Numbered from the stretch's first letter, positions 18,682 to 28,083 are shown. The stretch is 64,000 bases of DNA from Haladaptatus halobius (GCF_020618475.1 NZ_CP085337.1:248001-312000); one strand, 5' to 3'. Translations and numbers: made by a program. The notes: generated by a model not told the origin, from the sequence alone.

Positions 18682-19890
18682 ATGTCGAGTTCGCCAGATT
18701 ACTTCGGGGAGGACACAGCGATCTTCGCCAACAAGGAACTCCTGCAGGTTTCCCATCTTCCGGACGGAGACCAGATCATCGGGCGTGAGGAAGAATTGAA
18801 GAACCTCGGTAGCGCCCTCCGTCCCGCTCTCAACGGAAATACGCCCAGTAACGTCTTCCTCTACGGTAAAACTGGAACGGGGAAATCTCTCTGCTCGAAG
18901 TTCATCAGTCGGCAGATGATGCAGCGTGCGTCTGACAACGGTATTCGAGCCGGCTTCGCGTACGTCGACTGCCTTCAGGACTCCACCGAAACGCAGGCGG
19001 TGCAATCAGCTGGCCACCAATTGAACGACCCGAATCGAACGAATGTTACCATTCCACAGTCCGGGTTGAGCACGGCAGCGTACTACAAGCGCCTCTGGGA
19101 CATCATCGAGAATCACTACGACGTGGCGATCATCATCCTCGACGAGGTCGACAAACTCGAGAGCGACCACATCCTCATGCAGCTATCCCGCGCGGTCGAA
19201 TCCGGGAAACTCGAGGAATCGAAACTCGGTGTGATCGGTATTTCGAACAAGATTCGATACAAGGACGATTTGAACGAACGGATCAAGAGCAGTCTCTGCG
19301 AGCGAGATTACGTTTTCCCCCCGTACGACGCCAACCAACTTCGTGAAATCCTCTACTCTCGCGACGACGCGTTCGTCGACGATGTCCTCGACCAACCGGT
19401 CATTCCGCACGTCGCCGCACTTGCGGCACAAGAGCACGGCGACGCCCGACAGGCGATCGATATCCTGCGGTACGCGGGTGAAATCGCCGAAGAACGCGGC
19501 GACGAAACCGTCCGAGAAGAGCACGTCTCGCTCGCCCAAGAGAAAGAAGAACAGAACCGAATCGCGGAGTTGATTTCGAAAGCACCGACGCACACGCGAT
19601 ACGTGTTGCTTGCGCTCGCGTTCCGCGTCCAACAGTCTACCGACGCAGACCCGGAGATTCCAAACAAGAACGTCTATGAGACGTATCAACACATCTGCGA
19701 GCAAGAGAATTCCGACCCGCTCAAGCAGCGACGGGTTCGAGATCTCCTGAGCGAACTCGAGTTTCTCGGAATCATCAAACAGGATCGTCGCGGTCGCGGT
19801 CGGGGGAAGGGCGGCTACACGGTCAATCACCTCGTCGACGAACCGGAACTCGTCTTACGCGCCTGTAAGGAAGACCCATCGACGACGTGA
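18682..19890 (+). CDS. orc1: Orc1/Cdc6-type replication initiator
   Basis: This 402-residue AAA+ ATPase binds origin repeats and loads the MCM helicase. Walker A GKTGTGKS is at residues 62-69, Walker B IIILDEVDKL with Asp154/Glu155, sensor 1 at GISN, and the arginine-finger/sensor 2 region near HGDARQAIDILRYAG. The C-terminal winged helix (about 310-402, with the GRGRGKGGY wing) reads DNA. The symbol refers to the family, and the paralogue number is unknown. The start at 18682 is supported by the TATA box and by the usual short N-terminus. The origin lies directly upstream, as in other haloarchaea. Confidence 0.93.
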   Translation: MSSSPDYFGEDTAIFANKELLQVSHLPDGDQIIGREEELKNLGSALRPALNGNTPSNVFLYGKTGTGKSLCSKFISRQMMQRASDNGIRAGFAYVDCLQDSTETQAVQSAGHQLNDPNRTNVTIPQSGLSTAAYYKRLWDIIENHYDVAIIILDEVDKLESDHILMQLSRAVESGKLEESKLGVIGISNKIRYKDDLNERIKSSLCERDYVFPPYDANQLREILYSRDDAFVDDVLDQPVIPHVAALAAQEHGDARQAIDILRYAGEIAEERGDETVREEHVSLAQEKEEQNRIAELISKAPTHTRYVLLALAFRVQQSTDADPEIPNKNVYETYQHICEQENSDPLKQRRVRDLLSELEFLGIIKQDRRGRGRGKGGYTVNHLVDEPELVLRACKEDPSTT

Positions 19891-19999
19891 ACGACCCATC
19901 CTCCAACGCGAATTTAGGGTGGGGACAGATACCACTGAACGAAGAAGAATTGATCCAATGGGCGGTTCGAGCTACGTTCGAGCTGATCGACCGGGCGGT

Positions 20000-21160
20000 C
20001 TACTGCTCCAGTTCGGCCAACCGTTCGAGCGAACATTGTTCGGTTTCGCGGTCGATATCGGCGCCCTCCAGCATCGAGCGCATGTACTCTATCGACCGGT
20101 CGTATCGCTCGCGCTTGACCGGGTGCGGCGTTCCGTCCTTGCCTCCGTGGGCGAAGGCGTACTTCGCCGGATCCTCCTGGGAACTTTCGGTGTCGTACAC
20201 CAACTCCGCGATCAGTGCCAGCGCTCGGAGCGACCCCGGGCCGATTCCCTCTAGCTCTACGAGTTCCTCGTAATCGCCGGGCTGATACTCGTAGGCCCGC
20301 CGTAGCTGGTCGAGCGCCTTCTCGGAGAGATCCGCCTGACGGAGTCGGTGATGGTTGGGCATCGTCAGGTCGGGGTCGCCGGTCAGGTCGATTCGAGTGC
20401 TCCCGCCGTCACTCGCGTTTCCCGCCGCTTCGCCGGCCGACGCACCGGTGCCGAAATCGGCCAGCGAGCGCTGTCCTTGCAGTTCGCGCTTGAGGTGGGT
20501 CGGATCATCCTGCACTAGATCCACCGATACGGCGCGGGTCTCTCCGGACGATTCGGCAGTGAGATCGAGCGGGTCAGAGCGCCGTTCCTGCGCGCAGATG
20601 GCCGTCTGAGGTTCCTCGACGAAGCTCTGGACGTCGTCGGCCAGCCAGTGATATCGCCGCGCCGTCGAATCGCTCATCCCCTGCTGGACGACACACCACG
20701 TCCCCGTCTCCGAAATCGCCATGGTGTGGTGGTACAGCACGTGGGAATCTTGGACGCAGCCGTTATCCACTGCCGCACTCATCCGCGAGATTCGCTTCAG
20801 TTCATCCCGGGTTTCCACCGAGACGTCGAGCATACTCGCGTCGATCTCATCGGGCGTCTTTCGGGACGTCGCACCCTTCCCCCCGACCACGGCGATGCCG
20901 TGTTTTTGGGGGGAGAGCGCCGTTTTCAGCGCTCCCATCGTCGTCGTGGTAACGCCCGAGGAGTGCCAGTCGAATCCGAGGACGCACCCGAGCGCTTGGA
21001 ACCAATACGGATCGGAAAGCCTCCTGACGAGTTCGTCTTGGCCGTACTCTTCGATAACCGCCCACGAGATGGCCTCGCCGAGGTCGACCATCCGGTCGAA
21101 GAGCCACCGCGGAGCGGAACCCGTATGCAGAGGTAGGTCGGCGCTGGCATGTCGAGCCAT
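20000..21160 (-). CDS. DUF763 domain-containing protein
   Basis: The product has 386 residues and matches the archaeal/bacterial DUF763 family by its opening (SADLPLHTGSAPRWLFDRM), the GVTTTTMGALK segment and the HGIAVVGGKGATSRKTP segment. Near residue 300 the LVELEGIGPGSLRALALIAE motif resembles a helix-hairpin-helix, suggesting nucleic-acid contact, though no function has been established. A Ser/Gly-rich acidic linker (about 225-260) is typical of halophiles. It converges with orc1. No operon partner is obvious. Confidence 0.88.
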   Translation of the reverse strand: MARHASADLPLHTGSAPRWLFDRMVDLGEAISWAVIEEYGQDELVRRLSDPYWFQALGCVLGFDWHSSGVTTTTMGALKTALSPQKHGIAVVGGKGATSRKTPDEIDASMLDVSVETRDELKRISRMSAAVDNGCVQDSHVLYHHTMAISETGTWCVVQQGMSDSTARRYHWLADDVQSFVEEPQTAICAQERRSDPLDLTAESSGETRAVSVDLVQDDPTHLKRELQGQRSLADFGTGASAGEAAGNASDGGSTRIDLTGDPDLTMPNHHRLRQADLSEKALDQLRRAYEYQPGDYEELVELEGIGPGSLRALALIAELVYDTESSQEDPAKYAFAHGGKDGTPHPVKRERYDRSIEYMRSMLEGADIDRETEQCSLERLAELEQ

Positions 21161-21319
21161 CGGTAGCCCTCGCTAGGGCGTGGAACGATAAGAGTAGGCG
21201 GCGTGGAGTGAAAGTGACGCGGGAAGACGATCGTTCCGAGAAAGCGTTTTGGAACTTCACGAACCGCGGTTTCGCCACCGTCCCCTCCAACTACTAAAAA
21301 CGGTACTGGCGTACCGTCG

Positions 21320-21673
21320 TCAGACCGATTCCTTTTTGCGGATTCGCCACGCCAATCTGAGGCCCGCCGCCAACACGACCACGATGGCCACGTGGTACAC
21401 GATGTCCAAGAGAGTACGGGGACCGACGCCGACGATGATCATCCAGATTCCGACGAGCGTACCGAGTAACGCGAACGACTGCACGCCTGCGGCGATGGCA
21501 AACAGCGAGCGCGGTCGAACCCACGTCATCGCCAAGCCGACGAGCAGAACGCTACCGAGTACGCTTTCGGCGATCATCGCCTCTCGATGTTCGTATCCCT
21601 GGATGAGTACACCTGCGTGAATCACGGCGGCGAGAAGGAATGAGACGCCCTCAACACCTAGCAACGCGTGCAT
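21320..21673 (-). CDS. Small four-TM membrane protein
   Basis: This 117-residue, strongly hydrophobic protein has four predicted helices (about 5-25, 33-53, 58-82, 85-108) and a basic end RIRKKESV. No catalytic motif is visible. It lies 160 bp beyond the DUF763 gene on the same strand. The product is unnamed in any family I know, and the composition makes it a credible gene. Confidence 0.65.
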   Translation of the reverse strand: MHALLGVEGVSFLLAAVIHAGVLIQGYEHREAMIAESVLGSVLLVGLAMTWVRPRSLFAIAAGVQSFALLGTLVGIWMIIVGVGPRTLLDIVYHVAIVVVLAAGLRLAWRIRKKESV

Positions 21674-21944
21674 CGTCTGCTTCGCGGGCTCTCCCTGCTT
21701 TATCGAACGGAGTGATGCTCCAATAGTATCGAAGACGAATGCAGCCGCATTGACCGTTTAGTCGAACATGTTCGACCGCGCCCTGGAATCGGCGGAGAGG
21801 ACTCCACGAACTTGCTTCCTTGAACGACGACAGTGCATTCGAACTGCCGTACAAGGGCCTAGGTTCATCGGAGACCGGGGGTACTCCGGAGAACTCTTCG
21901 GTTTGTGGACTCTTCGGTCGACAAGCCGTTGACTCGCCTTGATG

Positions 21945-22340
21945 CTAACCCTTGGAGTACACGTTACACCACGCATCGGGGGCTATCTCCCCTTCGACGC
22001 GGCTGCACGTGCCTGCGCTATCGCCGTTCTCCGGCGGCTCGTAAAACCGGCAGTTCGAGCACCGTTGGTCGCCCTTCGGGTGGTCTTGATAGTTCACCTG
22101 CCCTTTCGATGCCTTGCCGGTGAGACTCGAACAACCCGCGAGGGAGAGGACGGTTCCGGTTCCGAGCAACTGAAGAAATCGACGGCGTGCGGTCTTCGTG
22201 GACGCTGCGTCGGAATCGGGGGCTGTCTGCGTCTCGTCTAACTCCACTGAGTCTCGTGCGTGTGAAGACTTCTGGACACCATCCCCATGCGCTGGCGCGT
22301 CGAATTGGTTCTCGATTGCGTTGGTATCGGACTGCTTCAT
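21945..22340 (-). CDS. High-potential iron-sulfur protein (HiPIP), Tat lipoprotein
   Basis: The start chosen at 22340 gives 131 residues. After an acidic leader there is a Tat motif (ARRRFLQLLG, residues 51-60) and a lipobox LAGC (Cys70), so the mature protein is membrane-anchored outside. The mature part has four cysteines (94, 97, 112, 125) in the CSNC...C...C pattern of HiPIPs, which hold one 4Fe-4S cluster and carry single electrons at high potential. Length of the mature domain (about 60) is normal for small HiPIPs. It is divergent from an HTH-10 regulator with 88 bp between starts. Confidence 0.85.
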   Translation of the reverse strand: MKQSDTNAIENQFDAPAHGDGVQKSSHARDSVELDETQTAPDSDAASTKTARRRFLQLLGTGTVLSLAGCSSLTGKASKGQVNYQDHPKGDQRCSNCRFYEPPENGDSAGTCSRVEGEIAPDAWCNVYSKG

Positions 22341-22428
22341 GCCACAGAGGAAGTGGGAACTGACTGTAGTCGTTCGCTCGAACATGTTCGTAGGTACGTG
22401 GATAAGGTCGGCCGCCGACGATACAAGT

Positions 22429-23076
22429 ATGCCCAGAGCACGAGTGAAGTTCAAACCGCCGGGAAAAGCGCTCGGCGGCCCGTTCCGATTATCGACCGAG
22501 TGCCCGAACGACGAGTTTCGAATCTTGAGCGCCTACCCGACCGAGCAAGGGTTACTCGTCGTGTTAGAGGCGACGATGACGAATCCGGCTGTCGTTTTCG
22601 ATCTGTTCGAGGGTGCGCCGAAGTCGAGGGTTTCCTCCTACGAGGTGCTCCACGCCGACGAGGAGACGGTCTTGCTACAGTTCCAACTTCCGTTCGTCCC
22701 CCCGCCGTATCGCGCGCTCTTGTCCTCGGGCAATCTGCCGCAGTTTCCCTACACCCTCGAAGACGGCTGGATACTCTGCGAGCTCACCACCTCGCAGGAA
22801 CGGCTGTCGCAGTTTAGAGACGAGTTAGAGGAGACGGGGTTCACGTTCGAGGTCGTCTGGGTCACCCAGTCGGTCGATCCGACCGAGCTTTTGACCGACC
22901 GCCAACGTCGTTTTCTGACCGAAGCAGTCGAACGCGGGTACTACGATACGCCGCGAGGGTGTTCGCTCACCGACCTCGCAACTGCGTTGGGAGTCAGTAA
23001 ATCGACGGCGAGCGTCGTGCTCCACCGCGCCGAAGAGACGATAATCAAGGAGTTCTTCGCCGAGCCGGTGAAGTGA
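22429..23076 (+). CDS. HTH-10 (bacterio-opsin activator type) regulator
   Basis: The product has 215 residues. Residues 1-150 form the alpha/beta sensor-like region found in Bat-type regulators. The C-terminal HTH-10 lies at about 155-210 (LTDRQRRFLTEAVERGYYD then LATALGVSKSTASVVLHRAE). ATG 22429 begins MPRARVKFKPPG, matching the usual start. A longer frame upstream merely overlaps the divergent HiPIP gene. Such proteins usually regulate adjacent genes, so control of the HiPIP gene is plausible but not shown. Confidence 0.82.
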   Translation: MPRARVKFKPPGKALGGPFRLSTECPNDEFRILSAYPTEQGLLVVLEATMTNPAVVFDLFEGAPKSRVSSYEVLHADEETVLLQFQLPFVPPPYRALLSSGNLPQFPYTLEDGWILCELTTSQERLSQFRDELEETGFTFEVVWVTQSVDPTELLTDRQRRFLTEAVERGYYDTPRGCSLTDLATALGVSKSTASVVLHRAEETIIKEFFAEPVK

Positions 23077-23089
23077 GAAAAGGACGGCG

Positions 23090-23350
23090 TTACTTCGCTC
23101 GGATGCGCCCCAAGATGTCCCCTCGCGCGAACTCACCTCCCTCGGGAACGAGCACGTCGACCACCTCGCCGGTCGCCGGCGCGAGAACGTCGACGCTCAC
23201 CTTCTCGATTTGGATTTCGGCGATGGTGTTCCCTTCTTCCACACGGCCTCCCTCGCGGATGAACCAGTTGGAAACGACCGCTTCTTCGACGTCCTCAGCG
23301 TCCGCGGGCCACACGTCGGCGGAGTCGACGTCGACCGTCTCCCCGCTCAT
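23090..23350 (-). CDS. Stand-alone lipoyl-domain protein of a 2-oxoacid dehydrogenase
   Basis: This 86-residue protein consists only of a lipoyl domain. The lipoylation loop is IAEIQIEKVSVDVLAP, with the Lys of EKV as acceptor. It overlaps the E1 beta start by four bases (ATGA), so the three genes are co-translated. It lacks the E1/E3-binding and acyltransferase parts of an E2, thus acting as a swinging-arm carrier for the neighbouring E1. E2 catalytic core and E3 would have to come from elsewhere. Its N-terminal extension is acidic (VDVDSADVWPADAEDVEE). Confidence 0.85.
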   Translation of the reverse strand: MSGETVDVDSADVWPADAEDVEEAVVSNWFIREGGRVEEGNTIAEIQIEKVSVDVLAPATGEVVDVLVPEGGEFARGDILGRIRAK

Positions 23351-24369
23351 CCTTGTACGTCTCGAACCGCCTCGGCGATGTCGTCCACGCCGGGGTTGAC
23401 TTCCCGTTCGAGCGGCCGGGCGTACGGGATCGGCACGTCGGGAGTGGTGACCCGCCGAACGCCTTCCAATTCGTTGAGGGCGCACTCGGTCGCTTGGGCG
23501 ATGATCTCGCCGGAGACGCCGAACGAGCGGTAGTCCTCGTCGACGACGACCAGTCGCCCAGTTTTCTGCACCGACGCCTCGACGGTGTCGGTGTCGAGTG
23601 GCACGAGCGTCCGTAAGTCCACGACCTCCGCGTCGATTCCCTCCTCGGCCAGTTCCTCCGCGGCCGCGAGCGCCCGGTGGACGTGCAGGCCGAGCGTGAC
23701 GATGGTAACGTCGTCACCCTCGCGTTTCAAGTCGGCGTCGCCGAACTCGACGGTGTAGTCGTCCTCGGGAACCGGCGTTTTCGGCCCCTCGGGTGCGGGC
23801 ATCCAACCGATGCCCATCAGTCGCTTGTGGAACAGATAGACCACAGGGTCGTCGTCGCGGATGGCCGCGTGCATCAGTCCTTTGGCGTCGTAGGCGGTCG
23901 ACGGGACGACCACCTTCATGCCCGGAAGGTGGGCGAAGGTTCCGTACAGCGTCTGCGAGTGCTGGGCGGCGTCGTTGTACGTGCCGCCGACGGCCGTCAT
24001 GAGAACCATCGGGACGTTGACCGCGCCGCCGCTCATGTACGTGTTCTTCGCCATCTGGTTGTAGATCTGATCCATGCAGACGCCGAAGAAGTCGACGAAC
24101 ATGAGTTCGGCAATCGGACGCATTCCGGCCTGCGCGGCGCCGACGGCTGCGCCGATGAAACTCGTCTCGCTTATCGGCACGTCCATCACGCGGTCGCGGC
24201 TGAACTCCTCCAACAGGCCGTCGGTGCTGTCGAAGATGCCCCCGTAATCGGCGACGTCCTCGCCCATGACGAACACGTCGTCGCTCGCCTCCATCTCCGC
24301 CGCGATTGCCTCGACCATCGCCCGGCTCATCGTGAGTTCGCGCCCGGTCGCCTCCTGCGCTTGCGCCAT
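23347..24369 (-). CDS. 2-oxoacid/acetoin dehydrogenase E1 component, beta subunit
   Basis: The product has 340 residues. With E1 alpha it forms the thiamine-diphosphate enzyme that decarboxylates a 2-oxoacid or cleaves acetoin and transfers the acyl group to lipoamide. Visible are the cofactor-binding glutamate region (FVMGEDVADYGGIF), the PISETSFIGAAVGAA and SGGAVNVPMVLMTAVGG segments and the C-terminal domain VVDLRTLVPLDTDTV. Length is normal. Its start overlaps the E1 alpha stop (TGATG). Substrate is undetermined. Acetoin is suggested only by the separate-lipoyl arrangement. Confidence 0.9.
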   Translation of the reverse strand: MAQAQEATGRELTMSRAMVEAIAAEMEASDDVFVMGEDVADYGGIFDSTDGLLEEFSRDRVMDVPISETSFIGAAVGAAQAGMRPIAELMFVDFFGVCMDQIYNQMAKNTYMSGGAVNVPMVLMTAVGGTYNDAAQHSQTLYGTFAHLPGMKVVVPSTAYDAKGLMHAAIRDDDPVVYLFHKRLMGIGWMPAPEGPKTPVPEDDYTVEFGDADLKREGDDVTIVTLGLHVHRALAAAEELAEEGIDAEVVDLRTLVPLDTDTVEASVQKTGRLVVVDEDYRSFGVSGEIIAQATECALNELEGVRRVTTPDVPIPYARPLEREVNPGVDDIAEAVRDVQG

Positions 24370-25403
24370 CAGTCGTCACCCCCCGAGGGCGTCGTCGCTG
24401 ATCTCCGCGGCCAGTTCTCCGGCGGATTCGCGAACACGTCCTCGTACGCCGCGTCGGGGTGGGGTTCGGGCTGTTCTTTGGCCCACTCGATGGCGTCGTC
24501 CACGCGTTCCTCGGCGCGCTCGCGGATTGCATCGAGGTCGTCCGCGACGTCCCGCTCCCGAAGGTCGTCCGCCAGACGCTCGATGGAATCGAGACGCTGA
24601 GCGCGTTCGGAGTCCTCCTCCGGACGGTAGCCCTCGGCGTCGCCCATGAAGTGACCCATCCGGCGGTGTACCTGCACTTCGAGCAGCGTCGGGCCGTTGC
24701 CGGTGCGGGCGCGTCCGACGGCGTCCGCCGCGGTCTCGTACACCGCAACGGCGTCGTCGTAGTCTACTCGCACGCCCGGAAGGTCGAACCCGTCGGCGCG
24801 TTGTGCACCGTTCTCGACGTCCGTCACCCGCTCTTTGGGCATGCTGATCGCCCAGTCGTTGTCTTCGACGACGAACACGACCGGTAGGTCGTGGACGCTC
24901 GCTAGGTTGAGCGATTCGAGAAATCCGCCCTGACTGACGGCACCCTCGCCGAGGAAGGCCACCGCCACGTCGTCGCTGGCGCGCTTTTTCGCCGCGAGCG
25001 CGGCTCCAACCGCTGGCGGACACCCTTCCGCGATGATGCCCGAACACGCGAAGTTCACGTCCGGGTCGAACAGGTGCATGTGACCGCCCTTTCCCTTGCA
25101 GAGTCCGGTCTCACGCCCGAAAATCTCGGCGGTCATGCGCTTTAGATCGACCCCTTTTGCGATGGCGACGTGATGCGGTCGGTGCGGCGCGGTGACGGTA
25201 TCCTCATCTCGGAGATGGGCGCACACTCCCGCCGCAGACGCCTCCTGTCCGGCGGCGAGGTGGAGTTCGCCAGGTATCGGTCCGGCGGAGATGTCGAACG
25301 CGGGCTGTTTCCCTTCCAGATACTCCTCCTGTAAGCGTTCCTCGTAGTACCGCGCGGTCACCATCTGCTCGTACATTTCCTGTAATTGGTTAACACTGGG
25401 CAT
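24369..25403 (-). CDS. 2-oxoacid/acetoin dehydrogenase E1 component, alpha subunit
   Basis: The product has 344 residues and contains the thiamine diphosphate motif (LGEGAVSQGGFLESLN then VEDNDWAIS, the GDG-to-N pattern with Glu for Asp) and the HRPHHVAIAKG and GKGGHMHLFD segments of this family. It is the first gene of the operon E1 alpha, E1 beta, lipoyl protein. The 213 bp upstream up to the divergent lipoprotein gene hold the promoter. No regulator is adjacent. Confidence 0.9.
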   Translation of the reverse strand: MPSVNQLQEMYEQMVTARYYEERLQEEYLEGKQPAFDISAGPIPGELHLAAGQEASAAGVCAHLRDEDTVTAPHRPHHVAIAKGVDLKRMTAEIFGRETGLCKGKGGHMHLFDPDVNFACSGIIAEGCPPAVGAALAAKKRASDDVAVAFLGEGAVSQGGFLESLNLASVHDLPVVFVVEDNDWAISMPKERVTDVENGAQRADGFDLPGVRVDYDDAVAVYETAADAVGRARTGNGPTLLEVQVHRRMGHFMGDAEGYRPEEDSERAQRLDSIERLADDLRERDVADDLDAIRERAEERVDDAIEWAKEQPEPHPDAAYEDVFANPPENWPRRSATTPSGGDD

Positions 25404-25616
25404 GCTCTCCCTCGCAATCGTGTACCACGACCGTACTCATAAACATGAACCCTCGTGAAAACGACGCCGAGCGAAAAAACGGACTCAAACCCGTATACGG
25501 TGGACTTGCGTTCTTCGTAATGTCGATGAGGAGAGTAGTACGCCAGCATGGAAAGGTAATTAAACAAACTTAATTTCCAACACAAAAGATTTAACAAATG
25601 ATCTTGAAATCTATCT

Positions 25617-26876
25617 ATGGTTCCTCGCCCTCTCACACGCCGCACCGCCCTCGCGCTCGCTGGAAGTACTCTCTTCACGGGGTGTCTGGCGTCGACACGG
25701 GAAAACACCCAGCCGACGTCGACGGACACCACGAAAAAACCCGCCTCCGAGACGTCGTGGCCGCAGATCGGTCGAAATCCGAATCACAGCGGAAACAACC
25801 CGGCGGTTCCGGCGACCCGCTCGGAGATGCGGTGGAAGGTCGAGAAAGAAGGGCCGTTCACCACGCCGACGGTCGTCAACGACCGCGTCTACGTAACTCG
25901 CGGAAAGCCGACCGATGGCGCGCCCATTGCGACGCTCGAAGCCTACGACCTCGAAAGTGGAAAACGAGCGTGGGCGATCTCGCTCGACACGACGTTCGTC
26001 TTCCACGCACCTCTCTCCGACCTTCGGCCGATCTACCACGAGGGAAATCTCTACTTTAACGTTAACGAGCGGTTCGTCGCCATCGACGCCGATACGCGGG
26101 AGCAGCTCTGGAAAACGTCGGAGTTCGGCGGCTTCATCAACGACCCGCCGGTGGTCACGAACGATGCGATCTACGGTGCCGGACGGGAGGGACTCGCCTG
26201 TTTCGATCACGACGGAAACGAGCGGTGGTCGTTCACCCCGAGCGGCCGAATGGGAGATGCGAGCCTTCCGGCGGTGCTCGACGACACCGTCTACACCACG
26301 GCGAACGAGAGTCTCATCGCACTCGACGCCGCGACCGGCGACGAGAAGTGGCGCAAACAGACTGGCGGGTACTTCTCGTCCGTGATAGCGACCGAGACCG
26401 AACTCGTACAGATGGGGCACGAACGGGTGCGCGCGTTCGAACCGGATGGAATGAACCGCTGGCAGGCACCCGGCGCGCCGAAAGGTGGTATCCGACCGGC
26501 GGTCGATGATAGCACCGTGTACGCCGCGGATTTACACGGAAACGTCGTGGCACTCGAACTGGACACCGGCGAAACTCGGTGGAAACGGGAGCTTCCGGAG
26601 CGGGAGTGGGCGCAGGGAACGATACCGACCGTGACCGACGGGGCGGTGAACCTCCTTCGATCGAACGCGGAGACCGTGACCGTGTATTCGCTGAATGCGA
26701 AGGACGGGAAGATGAAGTGGAGCGTCTCGAAGTCCGGGAATCGCGGTCGGGGCCCGATTCCGGCCAACGATACTGTCGTGTTCACCTCGGAGTACACCCC
26801 GCCGAGCCAACGCGAGTCGAAAACCGTCTCGGAAGGGTTGGACACGACGAGTCGACTCTGGGCGTTCGACGTCTGA
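25617..26876 (+). CDS. PQQ-like beta-propeller lipoprotein
   Basis: The 419-residue product begins with a Tat lipoprotein signal (TRRTALALAGSTLFTGC, Cys23), so it is anchored outside the membrane. Seven to eight blades of a BamB/PQQ-like propeller follow, each with motifs like LDAATGDEKWRKQ, LELDTGETRWKRE and AWA/VYAAD strands. Such haloarchaeal proteins probably organise other surface proteins, and no cofactor-binding evidence is visible. It is divergent from the dehydrogenase operon and monocistronic. Confidence 0.82.
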   Translation: MVPRPLTRRTALALAGSTLFTGCLASTRENTQPTSTDTTKKPASETSWPQIGRNPNHSGNNPAVPATRSEMRWKVEKEGPFTTPTVVNDRVYVTRGKPTDGAPIATLEAYDLESGKRAWAISLDTTFVFHAPLSDLRPIYHEGNLYFNVNERFVAIDADTREQLWKTSEFGGFINDPPVVTNDAIYGAGREGLACFDHDGNERWSFTPSGRMGDASLPAVLDDTVYTTANESLIALDAATGDEKWRKQTGGYFSSVIATETELVQMGHERVRAFEPDGMNRWQAPGAPKGGIRPAVDDSTVYAADLHGNVVALELDTGETRWKRELPEREWAQGTIPTVTDGAVNLLRSNAETVTVYSLNAKDGKMKWSVSKSGNRGRGPIPANDTVVFTSEYTPPSQRESKTVSEGLDTTSRLWAFDV

Positions 26877-27068
26877 CCGAGAACACGAGGAGAGGACGAC
26901 CGTCGTGTCTCGGCGGCGTCCTTCTCGTTGTACCCGTTTAATCAGCGACCGAGTTCCGACGGCGGGTGATGTGTTGCGGTCGCAGTTCCACGATTCGGAA
27001 CGGACAGTTCGTAACGCCGACAACGTTATTCGCGACGACGTCCGACATTCAATGAGTGGAGGAGTTCG

Positions 27069-27740
27069 ATGGGAATCATCGCTCAGGTCGAACTACCGGC
27101 AAAGGAGTTCGCACTGGGAGCAACCCTTGAAAAGGCATCGCACGTCGAATTCGATATTGAGCGGGTCGTCGCACACAGCTCCGACCACGTCTTCCCGCTC
27201 GTGTGGGCGATCGGGGACGACCTCGAACCGATAGAGAACTTGTTACGCGAGGATCCGGACGTCAACGACTTCGAACTCCTCGCCGAGCTCGAGGATCGAA
27301 GGTTGTACCAGATGGATTGGGTGGCACACATCCGACTTATCGTTCGCATCGTCGTCGAAGAAGAGGCGACGATACTCGATGTTCACGGGAAAGATGAACG
27401 ATGGAAGCTTCGTATCCTGTTTTCGGATCACGACGCGCTTCCCCGTACTCGTGAATTCTGCGAACAAAACGGCATCCCGTTCGACATGAAGGCAGTGTAC
27501 GGAGTAAGCCAAGGGCGGCAGCGACTGTTCGGTCTCACGCAAGAACAGTACGAGGCGCTCGTTGCGGCGACCGAACAAGGATACTACGATATTCCACGAG
27601 CAATCGATACTGATTCTCTCGCCGCCGAACTCGACATCACGTCTCAGGCGCTTTCGGAGCGCCTCCGCCGCGGTCAACGAAGCCTCAACATGAACGCGCT
27701 CGGGATCGAACGCGATGGGGCCACTAGCCGGGACGAGTGA
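27069..27740 (+). CDS. HTH-10 (bacterio-opsin activator type) regulator
   Basis: The product has 223 residues with a sensor-like N-terminal part (1-155) and the HTH-10 domain at about 158-210 (LTQEQYEALVAATEQGYYDI, then LAAELDITSQALSERLRRGQ). It starts MGIIAQVELPAKEF, a common opening in this family. The downstream Usp/antiporter operon lies 340 bp away on the same strand and is a possible target. Upstream is the propeller lipoprotein, also on the same strand. Regulated genes are not evident from sequence. Confidence 0.82.
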   Translation: MGIIAQVELPAKEFALGATLEKASHVEFDIERVVAHSSDHVFPLVWAIGDDLEPIENLLREDPDVNDFELLAELEDRRLYQMDWVAHIRLIVRIVVEEEATILDVHGKDERWKLRILFSDHDALPRTREFCEQNGIPFDMKAVYGVSQGRQRLFGLTQEQYEALVAATEQGYYDIPRAIDTDSLAAELDITSQALSERLRRGQRSLNMNALGIERDGATSRDE

Positions 27741-28083
27741 CCGGATCGACGGTACCGTTCGCGGATTTATCTGCTCCCGCTTGACGACAGCAAGGTGATG
27801 GAACGCGGTTTCGTTCTATTCAGGGTTGATCGTTCACCGCGTGCTTGGTACAGCAAGCAACTAACGTATCGTCCCGTAGGGGCAAGCGGCCGAGAACGGG
27901 ACGAACCGCTCGGACGATCCCCCCGTCGGCCGCTCTACTGGCAGATTAGCGTCCGATTCGAACGCTCCCCATTTTGAGTTCCGTAATCTTCGACCGATTG
28001 CCCCCGCGAATCGCCGATGTGGATCGTCGATTCTTTGATACTGAAAGCCTTGGCCTGTTGACCCCTCGAGACGCATCCCCCGT
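27741..28083. other. Upstream region of the Usp/antiporter operon
   Basis: No gene seen. Short frames here have unlikely composition. An AT-rich patch at about 28020-28040 could serve the promoter of the operon starting at 28084. Confidence 0.4.

Noticed and set aside
22198..22428. Longer N-terminus for the HTH-10 gene
   Set aside because: It would overlap the divergent HiPIP gene antisense and has unlikely composition.
23677..24600. 307-codon plus-strand frame
   Set aside because: It is antisense to the E1 beta gene and has no recognisable protein features.
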